From an uncultured Rhodospirillales bacterium (GTDB lineage Bacteria > Pseudomonadota > Alphaproteobacteria > Acetobacterales > Acetobacteraceae), in assembly GCA_903891315.1 (NCBI GenBank), contig CAITEF010000205.1:1-44051 (forward strand): a stretch of 44,051 nt of DNA, read 5' to 3'. The translations under genes and the position numbers were made by a program. This document shows positions 36,832 through 44,051 of the stretch, one piece after another (the stretch's first letter is position 1; every line of letters starts with the position of its first letter). The notes beneath the pieces were generated by a model, which did no database searches, was not told where the DNA came from, and worked only from the letters and a program-made list of their open reading frames with translations.

Positions 36832-39615
36832 TCAATGCGCCTCGGCCCAACTCCGCCCAATCCCGGTCTCGACCACCAGCGGCACCGACAGCGACGCCGC
36901 GTTCTGCATCACGCCTTGCACCAACTGCGCCACCGCCTCGGCCTCGGGCTGCGGGGCTTCGAACAGCAATTCGTCGTGCACCTGAAGCAACATCCGCGCC
37001 TTGAGGCCGGACTCCGCGATCACCGCAGGCAGACGCACCATCGCGCGCTTGATGATATCCGCCGCTCCGCCCTGCAACGGCGCGTTGATCGCCTGACGCT
37101 CGCCGTAAGCGCGTCTTGCGGGCAGTTTGTCGGCGATGCCCGCGATCCAGCATTTGCGGCCGAAGGCGGTGAGCACGTAGCCGAACGCCTTCGCCTCCGC
37201 CACGCGGGCGTTCATATAGGCGCGGATTTCGGGGTAACGCTGGAAATAGGCGTCGATATAGACCTTCGCCTCACCGGGCGAGATGCCGAGTTGGCGGGCG
37301 AGGCCGAAGGCGGAAATGCCGTAGATGATGCCGAAATTGATCGCCTTGGCGCGGCGACGCGTGGCGGAATCCATCCCCTCCATCGGCACGCCGAACACTT
37401 CTGACGCAGTACGGGCGTGGATGTCCTCGCCGTTCGCAAAACTCTGCTTCAACGCGGGGATGTCGGCGGCGTGGGCCAGCAGGCGCAGTTCGATCTGTGA
37501 ATAATCGGCGCTGATCAGCACATGGCCGGGTTCGGCGATGAAGGTGCGGCGAATGCGGCTGCCTTCCTCGGTGCGGATCGGGATGTTCTGCAGATTGGGG
37601 TCGGTCGAGGACAAGCGCCCCGTCGCTGCAATCGCCTGGGCGTAGCTGGTGTGGACGCGTTGATCGTCCGGGTCGATCTGCTCGACCAACGCGTCGGCAT
37701 AGGTGGATTTCAGCTTGGCGAGCTGCCGCCATTCCAAAATCTTGGCGGGCAGTTCGATGCCCTGATCGGCGAGATCCTGCAGCACCGAGGCATCGGTGCC
37801 CCAGGCGCCGGTCTTCATCCGCTTGCCGCCCTTGATCGCCATCTTGTCGAACAGGATTTCGCCAAGCTGCTTGGGCGAGCCGAGATTGAATTCCTCGCCC
37901 GCAATCGCGTGCGCCTCTTTCTCCATCACCGCCATGCGCTGGGCAAAGTCGAGCGACATCGCCTGCAGATCGGCGCGATCCACCTTGATGCCTTCTGCCT
38001 CCATCTTGAGCAGAACCGGAACCAGGCGGCGTTCGATTTGCTCATACAACGCCAATGCCTGCTGCTCGCGCAAGCGCGGCTTGAGAAGTTGCCACAGCCG
38101 CAGCGTGATGTCGGTGTCCTCGGCGGCATAGTTGGTGGCGAGTTCCAACGGCACTTGCGCGAACGGAATGCGGTTCTTGCCAGTGCCGGTGACGCTGTCA
38201 TAGGCAATCGGCGTGTGGCCAAGATGCAGGTTGGACAGCTCGTCCATGCCGTGGCCATGCGCGCCCGCATCGAGCGAATACGAGATCAGCATCGTGTCAT
38301 CGAGCGGGCCGATATCGTTGATCCCGGCGCGGGCGAAGACCGCGAGATCGTATTTGGCGTTCTGGAAAATCTTGAGCACAGCACGGTCGCGCAGGATCGG
38401 GGCGAGGGCGGCGAGCGCGTCCTCCACCGGAATCTGTGCCGTCTCGGTCTGATGGCGCAGCGGCACATAGCAGGAGGCTCCGGCGGCGATTGCCAGCGAG
38501 AAGCCGGTGAGATTGGCGTGGCGTGCGTCAAGACTGTCGGTCTCGGTGTCGACGGCGACGAGGCCTTGGGCGATTGCTTTCGCGATCCAGTCGTTGAGTG
38601 CCGCGAGATCGGTGATCGTCGGATAGGGCCCGAACCCGTCGGCGGGCGTGCTGACCGGCGCAGGCAGGTCGCCGAAATCGAAGCCGCCTTGCGGGGAATA
38701 GGGGGTGGGTTTTTTCAGTGCGGCTTCCACCGGCTCAGGCGCCGGGGCGGCACCCTCCAGACCGAGGCGTTGCAGGGTGGAGCGGAAGCCCTGCTGCAAC
38801 AGGAAGGCGGCCAAGGTCTCGCGATCCGGCTCGGCGACACCGAGTTGATCGATCGGCGTCGGCAGAGGCACGTCCGCGCGGAGTTCGACGAGCTGGCGCG
38901 AGATGCGGGCCTTGTCCGCATGCTCGATCAGATTGTCGCGCATTTTCGACGGCTTCATGCCGGGTGCTGCGGCGAGGATCGCGTCGAGATCGCCGAACTC
39001 CAGCACCAGCTTCGCCGCCGTTTTCGGGCCGATGCCGGGCACGCCGGGCACGTTGTCCACGCTGTCGCCCATCAGAGACTGCGCTTCCACCATCTTCTCC
39101 GGTGGGACACCGAATTTCTCCATCACCTCGGCGAGGCGGATGGGTTTCATCTTCAGCGGATCCTGCATCTCCACGCCGGGGCGGATGAGCTGCATCAAAT
39201 CCTTGTCCGACGAGATGATCGTCGCCGACCCACCCTGCGCCACGGCGGCGGCGGCGTAGGAGGCGATGAGGTCATCGGCCTCCCAATCCTCCAACTCGAT
39301 GGCGGGCACCCCGAAGGCGCGGGTGGCCTCGCGGACGAGGGCGAATTGCGGGCGCAGCTCCTCCGGCGGTTCCGGCCGCTGCGCTTTGTATTGCTCGTAG
39401 AGCCGGTTGCGGAAGGTGGTGCGCCCGGCGTCGAAGATCACCGCGAGGTGCGTTCCGGTGTGCTCCTTGATCAGCCGGGTCAGCATGTTGGTGAAGCCGA
39501 AGACCGCGTTCACCGGCGTGCCGTCTGGCCGCGTCATCATCGGCAGCGCGTGGAAGGCGCGGAAGATGAACCCCGAGCCATCCACCAGAACAAGGTTGAA
39601 CTTGCCTTCGCTCAA
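36832..39615 (-). CDS. polA: DNA polymerase I
   Basis: 5'-3' exo (LVLVDGSGFIFRAFHALP), 3'-5' exo (DTETDSLDARHANLTG), Pol domain (SADYSQIELRLLAH, RRAKAINFGIIYGIS, HDELLFEAP); probable TTG start. Confidence 0.97.
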   Translation of the reverse strand: MSEGKFNLVLVDGSGFIFRAFHALPMMTRPDGTPVNAVFGFTNMLTRLIKEHTGTHLAVIFDAGRTTFRNRLYEQYKAQRPEPPEELRPQFALVREATRAFGVPAIELEDWEADDLIASYAAAAVAQGGSATIISSDKDLMQLIRPGVEMQDPLKMKPIRLAEVMEKFGVPPEKMVEAQSLMGDSVDNVPGVPGIGPKTAAKLVLEFGDLDAILAAAPGMKPSKMRDNLIEHADKARISRQLVELRADVPLPTPIDQLGVAEPDRETLAAFLLQQGFRSTLQRLGLEGAAPAPEPVEAALKKPTPYSPQGGFDFGDLPAPVSTPADGFGPYPTITDLAALNDWIAKAIAQGLVAVDTETDSLDARHANLTGFSLAIAAGASCYVPLRHQTETAQIPVEDALAALAPILRDRAVLKIFQNAKYDLAVFARAGINDIGPLDDTMLISYSLDAGAHGHGMDELSNLHLGHTPIAYDSVTGTGKNRIPFAQVPLELATNYAAEDTDITLRLWQLLKPRLREQQALALYEQIERRLVPVLLKMEAEGIKVDRADLQAMSLDFAQRMAVMEKEAHAIAGEEFNLGSPKQLGEILFDKMAIKGGKRMKTGAWGTDASVLQDLADQGIELPAKILEWRQLAKLKSTYADALVEQIDPDDQRVHTSYAQAIAATGRLSSTDPNLQNIPIRTEEGSRIRRTFIAEPGHVLISADYSQIELRLLAHAADIPALKQSFANGEDIHARTASEVFGVPMEGMDSATRRRAKAINFGIIYGISAFGLARQLGISPGEAKVYIDAYFQRYPEIRAYMNARVAEAKAFGYVLTAFGRKCWIAGIADKLPARRAYGERQAINAPLQGGAADIIKRAMVRLPAVIAESGLKARMLLQVHDELLFEAPQPEAEAVAQLVQGVMQNAASLSVPLVVETGIGRSWAEAH

Positions 39616-39797
39616 TGAGTGTCGCCGCCACCGGCCCCTTCGCGCAGCACATAATGGCGCGAGCAATACGGGCAGGTGACGTCGTGATCCTCGATCTTGA
39701 GGAAGACGCGCGGATGGCCGAGCGGGCCGTCGCCACCGTCGCAGGCGGCGATGCGGTCATCGACCATGATGGTCTCAAGCGTCTCGGTGCTGGCCAT
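39612..39797 (-). CDS. Zinc-finger (zf-CHCC) domain protein
   Basis: CDGGDGPLGHPRVFLKIEDHDVTCPYCSRHYVL; stop overlaps the polA TTG start. Confidence 0.88.
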   Translation of the reverse strand: MASTETLETIMVDDRIAACDGGDGPLGHPRVFLKIEDHDVTCPYCSRHYVLREGAGGGDTH

Positions 39798-39868
39798 ATT
39801 AACGGCTCCTATCTGGGCGGGCGTTGCGCTGCATGATAGCGATGGGGACGATGCGTTCAACCTCACCA

Positions 39869-40834
39869 ATGTCGCGTCGTGCGGTGATGCTGGGTCTTTC
39901 TGCCCTGGCAGGCTGCGTGGCGCAATCTGCCCCGCCTGGACCTGCGATCATGCCGCCCACCCAACTTGCCGACGCCTTCGAAATGCCGGACGGCGCGATC
40001 CTGCCCTATCGCGCCTGGATGCCCGAGGGCGAGGTCCGCGCGGTGATCCTGGCGCTGCATGGCTTCAATGACAGCAAGGATCAGTGGGAGCTTCCCGCCC
40101 CCGAATGGGCCAAGGCCGGTATCGCCGTCTTCGCCCCGGATCAGCGCGGATTTGGTGCCGCTCCTGGGCGCGGGTTGTGGGCCGGCGGTGCGGCGATGGC
40201 CGCCGATGCGACTGATGTCGCGGTCCTGTTGCGCAACCGATATCCCGGCCTGCGGTTGGTCATGCTCGGTGAGAGCATGGGCGGTGCGGTGGCGATGCTG
40301 GCAGCGACCGAGTTCCACGCTGATGTCGATGCCTATGTACTGTCCTCGCCTGCGGTGTGGGGGCGGGCCCGGATGAAATGGGCGATGCAGGCCGGGCTGT
40401 GGCTGGCGGCCACGCTGGTGCCGGGTCTTGCGGTCGGGCGCGGCCCGGTGCGGATCCGGGCGAGCGACAACAACGCGGCGTTGATCCACCTCGCGCGCGA
40501 TCCGTTGACGATCCGGTCGACGCGGTTCGACACGCTGCGCGGCCTCGTCGATCTGATGGACGCAGCCCTCGCCGCCGCCCCGGCTTGGAACGCGCCGGGA
40601 TTGTTCCTCTACGGCGCGCATGACGAACTGGTTCCGCCTGCCGCCACGCGCAGGCTTTGGCAGACGCTGCCTGCGGGCACGCCGCGCGCATTTTATCGGG
40701 ATGGCTGGCATCTTCTGACGCGCGATGTGCACCGCGACGTGGTGATCGGCGACATCGCGGCCTATGCGTTGTCGGGTTCGCTGCCGGAACCCCGAATGCT
40801 GGCGGCTCATGCGTGGCTCGCGACCAAGGGGTGA
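39869..40834 (+). CDS. Alpha/beta hydrolase (monoacylglycerol lipase/lysophospholipase-like lipoprotein)
   Basis: Lipobox LSALAGC; LHGFNDSKDQW, GESMGGAVAML, GAHDELVPP; start codon uncertain within ORF 39824..40834. Confidence 0.88.
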   Translation: MSRRAVMLGLSALAGCVAQSAPPGPAIMPPTQLADAFEMPDGAILPYRAWMPEGEVRAVILALHGFNDSKDQWELPAPEWAKAGIAVFAPDQRGFGAAPGRGLWAGGAAMAADATDVAVLLRNRYPGLRLVMLGESMGGAVAMLAATEFHADVDAYVLSSPAVWGRARMKWAMQAGLWLAATLVPGLAVGRGPVRIRASDNNAALIHLARDPLTIRSTRFDTLRGLVDLMDAALAAAPAWNAPGLFLYGAHDELVPPAATRRLWQTLPAGTPRAFYRDGWHLLTRDVHRDVVIGDIAAYALSGSLPEPRMLAAHAWLATKG

Positions 40835-40869
40835 CATCGGGCACAAGACGCGCTATCAAGCGCGTTGTT

Positions 40870-40946
<77 letters not shown>

Positions 40947-40967
40947 ACTCCCATCGAAAATCCGGCG

Positions 40968-41735
40968 CTAAATCCCACCACCCTCGATAAAAATATCATT
41001 CATCGCCAGCCGCAACTCCACCGCGTGATCGTCCAACGCCGCTGCATTGCGCATCCGTGGCCGCGGCAGGGTCACGCGCACATCGCGGATAATCCGCGCA
41101 GGAGTCCCACCCAGCATGATCACCCGGTCAGCCAGATAGACCGCCTCGTTGAGATCATGGGTGACAAAGATGATCGTCGCCCCGGTCTCCTGCCATATGC
41201 GCAGCAACTCATCCTGCAGCAGATCCCGCGTAATCGCGTCCAACGCGCCGAATGGCTCGTCGACCAGCAACAGATCGGGCTCGACCGCCAGCGCGCGGGC
41301 AATCCCCACACGCTGGCGTTGGCCGCCGGAGAGTTGGTGGGGCCATTTGGCGTTGTGTTCGGCGAGGCCCACCAGTCGAAGCGCCGCCTCGGCACGGATG
41401 CGGCGGTCGGTGGTGGAGAGGCCCAGACCCTCCAGCCCGTATTCGACATTGCCGAGCACGCGCCGCCAGGGCAGCAATCTTGGGTCCTGAAACACCAACG
41501 CCATCGGGCGACGGCCTGGGGTGATGCTGGAGAGCAGGCGCACCGTGCCCTCCATCGGGGCGACGAGGCCCGCGATCACCCGCAGCAACGTGGATTTGCC
41601 CACGCCAGAGGGGCCGACGACGGCGATGAAGCGGCCACGCGGGATTTCTAGCGAGAGGCCCTGCAGCACCGGATCGCCACCAAAGCCGAAGCCGATATTG
41701 TCCAGCGCCAGGATCGCGGGGGTCACGGTGTCCAT
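40968..41735 (-). CDS. ABC transporter ATP-binding protein (SsuB/TauB/NrtD type)
   Basis: VGPSGVGKSTLLRVIAGL, LSGGQRQRVGIARAL, LLVDEPFGALDAITRDLLQDELLRIW. Confidence 0.94.
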   Translation of the reverse strand: MDTVTPAILALDNIGFGFGGDPVLQGLSLEIPRGRFIAVVGPSGVGKSTLLRVIAGLVAPMEGTVRLLSSITPGRRPMALVFQDPRLLPWRRVLGNVEYGLEGLGLSTTDRRIRAEAALRLVGLAEHNAKWPHQLSGGQRQRVGIARALAVEPDLLLVDEPFGALDAITRDLLQDELLRIWQETGATIIFVTHDLNEAVYLADRVIMLGGTPARIIRDVRVTLPRPRMRNAAALDDHAVELRLAMNDIFIEGGGI

Positions 41736-42484
41736 GCCAGCACCCTCCGGCTCACCAGCTGAAAGGCGGCGTCGCTCAGCGCGTAGAGCAGGGCGATGGT
41801 GAGCATGTAGACGATCAGCACGTCGGTCGCGAGCAGGCCCGCGGCGTCGCTCATCCGCTGGCCCAAGCCCTCGACGCCGAACAATTCGGCGGCGACGACG
41901 GCCATCCAGCCCTGGCCGAGGCCGGAGCGCAGGCCGGCGAGCATGCCGGGGGCGGCGCCGGGAAGGATGATCTTTAACAGGCGCGGCAGCAGCCCGCCTT
42001 GGCCGAAGGCGTCGGCGAGTTCGATCAGGCCGGGATCGATGGCGCGGACGGCAGCGTAGGTGGCGAAATTGTTCACCCAGAAGACGCCGATGGCAATGAT
42101 GAACGCGGCCGCACCCTCGGTGGCACCGAACCAGATCAACGCGAACGGAATCCAGGCCAAAGGCGGTATCGGGCGGAGCAAGCGGGCGATGCCGGAGGTT
42201 GCCGCGTCAAACCGGGGCGACAGCGCACTCGCCGCCCCGAACACCACGCCGCCGAGACTGCCGAGCACGAGGCCCAGCGTGTAATGGCCGAGACTCGCTT
42301 GCACCGAGGCCAGCCAGAAGCCGTTGCGCAACTCGGAGAGCAACGCGTTCGGCACCGCCGAGGGTGGCGGGACCAGCGTGCGCGGCAGGAACCCGGCCTG
42401 CACGGCGGCTTCCCAGGCGGCGAGGAAGAGGATCAATCCGCCCAGCGTCCAGAGATTGGGGCGGGATGGCCCGGTTTTGCTCAT
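41723..42484 (-). CDS. ABC transporter permease (SsuC/TauC type)
   Basis: BPD_transp_1 with DAFGQGGLLPRLLKIILPGAAPGMLAGLRSGLGQGWMAVVAAELFG. Confidence 0.94.
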   Translation of the reverse strand: MSKTGPSRPNLWTLGGLILFLAAWEAAVQAGFLPRTLVPPPSAVPNALLSELRNGFWLASVQASLGHYTLGLVLGSLGGVVFGAASALSPRFDAATSGIARLLRPIPPLAWIPFALIWFGATEGAAAFIIAIGVFWVNNFATYAAVRAIDPGLIELADAFGQGGLLPRLLKIILPGAAPGMLAGLRSGLGQGWMAVVAAELFGVEGLGQRMSDAAGLLATDVLIVYMLTIALLYALSDAAFQLVSRRVLAWTP

Positions 42485-43518
42485 TTTGCGCCAGCGGGCA
42501 GGCCGTCATAGACCGACATGTCGAACAGTTCGGCGTTCGGTACTGTGCGGGCAAGGGCACCGATTTTCATCTGGAACGCGCCGAGCTTTTCCGTGGCGTC
42601 CGCAATGGCGTGCGGGTTGGCCTCGACGCCGATGGTGGGCGAGCGATAGGCGTGTTCCAGCGTTTCGGTGGAGATCAACCCTTCGCCGAGAACCTTCTGG
42701 GTGTCGATGGCGGCGCGGGCGGGGTCGGCCTTGATCAGCTTGGTGGCGCGGACATGCAGACGCACCAACGTCTCAACCGCCGCGCGATTGGCCTTGAGTA
42801 CGGTCTCGCGGACGGCGAGTGTGGCACCGGGCTGGTTGGGGAACATCTGGTTGCCGGTGGCCAACACGCGGGCGGAGGGCACGCGTTCCTGCACCACGGT
42901 GATGATCGGCTCTAGCGCCGAGGCGGCATCGGCTGAGCCTGCCAACAGCGCCTGCTGCACGCGGTCTTCACCCATGCCCAGCACCTGCACATCGGCGGGC
43001 GCGATATGCGCCACCTCGTCGAGCCAATAGCGCAGCACGGTGTCGGGCACCGAGCCCTTGGGCAGGGTGGCGACGCGCACTGGGCGGCCGGTGGCCTTGT
43101 GGAAGGCGGCGAAGGCTTGGGCGGGCGTGCCAGCGGCGGCGAATCCGGTGGCGAAATCGCCCACACCAAGCAGGCTGCCCTGGCCGACCCCATTGGCGGC
43201 GACCACGCGGAAATCCAGCCCACTGGCGCGCGCCACCATCACCGGGCCGATGCCAATATAGGCAACATCATAGCCGCCCGAGGCCAAGGCCTGCACCATC
43301 GCGGGGCCGGAGGAGAATTTGGTGAGCTGCAGGTCGAGCCCCGCCTCGGTGGCCCAGCCTTCGCTGACGACGACGAAAAGCTGTGCCATCGAGAGGATCG
43401 GGATATAGGCGACTTTCAGCGACAGCGGGGCGGCGCTTGCACGGCCAATCGGCAAAGCAGCGGAGGCAGCGAGGCCGAGGGCCGCGCGGCGGGAGATCAT
43501 CGGGAAGGAGAGCGACAC
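42481..43518 (-). CDS. ABC transporter substrate-binding protein (NMT1/TauA/SsuA-like)
   Basis: Leader MISRRAALGLAASAALPIGRASA; LKVAYIPILSMAQLFVVVSEGWATEAGLDLQLTKFSSGPAMVQALASG. Confidence 0.93.
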   Translation of the reverse strand: MSLSFPMISRRAALGLAASAALPIGRASAAPLSLKVAYIPILSMAQLFVVVSEGWATEAGLDLQLTKFSSGPAMVQALASGGYDVAYIGIGPVMVARASGLDFRVVAANGVGQGSLLGVGDFATGFAAAGTPAQAFAAFHKATGRPVRVATLPKGSVPDTVLRYWLDEVAHIAPADVQVLGMGEDRVQQALLAGSADAASALEPIITVVQERVPSARVLATGNQMFPNQPGATLAVRETVLKANRAAVETLVRLHVRATKLIKADPARAAIDTQKVLGEGLISTETLEHAYRSPTIGVEANPHAIADATEKLGAFQMKIGALARTVPNAELFDMSVYDGLPAGAK

Positions 43519-43653
43519 GGCAGGTTCCTAACTCAGCGCAATCGGTGCGCGATGCTAGACCAGTATGTGCCGTCAAGTGTCGTCGATTTCCAGGGGCAGG
43601 TATCGGATCGCCCAGTCGGAGAAGTCTGCGAGACCGGTGAATGCCGCCGAACC

Positions 43654-43737
43654 GTCATCCTGAGCGAAGCGCCAGGATCCAGGTGCCGAAGTTTCGGCTC
43701 TGTGACTTCTGGACCCTGACGCTTCGCTCAGGGTGAC
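43654..43737. repeat. Foldback element (GTCATCCTGAGCGAAGCG..., family C)
   Basis: gtcatcctgagcgaagcg / cgcttcgctcagggtgac near-perfect inverted arms. Confidence 0.8.
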
Positions 43738-43801
43738 ACGGGGATCGGGTGAGAACGCAGACCTATAGCAGGATGAGTCTGCGCTGCGCCAATATCACAT
43801 C

Positions 43802-43880
43802 GTCATTGCAAGCGCAGCGCAGTAATACAGCGCTGAGTGAGCTGCATTTCGGTGGATTTCTGCGCTGCGCTTGCAATAAC
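43802..43880. repeat. 79-nt foldback element, second copy of family B'
   Basis: gtcattgcaagcgcagcgcag / ctgcgctgcgcttgcaataac; same length and arms as 34866..34944. Confidence 0.85.
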
Positions 43881-43937
43881 GGATTGGCATAGTCAAATTT
43901 TGACTTGATATCGGAGTCCTCGATCTTTTATGCATTA

Positions 43938-44051
43938 TTACGCTGCCTGCGCCGCCAAGCCATCAATCTCGGCTGCGATCTCGTTGCGCCGAATCCACGC
44001 CGCCACCTCCCCCATCGTCGGCCACGCCACCGCATCGCCGTAGCGGTCCTC
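43938..44051 (-). CDS. C-terminal fragment of a CDS running off the window
   Basis: Reverse frame ...EDRYGDAVAWPTMGEVAAWIRRNEIAAEIDGLAAQAA* open to the window edge. Confidence 0.4.
   Translation of the reverse strand, partial: EDRYGDAVAWPTMGEVAAWIRRNEIAAEIDGLAAQAA

Noticed and set aside
37522-39618. 698-aa plus-strand ORF antisense to polA
   Set aside because: Mirror ORF; polA motifs are unmistakable on the minus strand.

Overview
44-kb high-GC chromosomal window, probably from an alphaproteobacterium (Rhodospirillales/Acetobacteraceae-like; inferred from gene content only). About 38 CDSs and one tRNA-Arg(CCG) are supportable. Housekeeping and envelope genes: ctaA/cox15, tldD, OprB porin, TRAP-like metallophosphatase, trhO-like rhodanese, copA, acnA, ccmAB, vapBC, ftsEX-ydcF-plsC-DUF2125, hpnN, MetE-like methyltransferase, RCK K+ channel, polA and an Ssu/Tau-type ABC operon. 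The most unusual locus is a tightly coupled minus-strand operon (9686-18708). It runs: citrate-synthase-like/citryl-CoA-lyase-like protein, acyl-CoA synthetase, AfuA/Fbp-type ABC importer (SBP, fused permease, ATPase), thiolase-like protein, DUF35 protein, CaiB/BaiF CoA-transferase. Several junctions are 4-bp ATGA overlaps. Both C-C-bond enzymes appear to lack a classical catalytic residue, which suggests an uncharacterised CoA-dependent carboxylate import and cleavage pathway. The window also holds at least four families of short foldback (REP/MITE-like) elements, two of which overlap a stop codon. No phage, transposase, CRISPR or rRNA was found.
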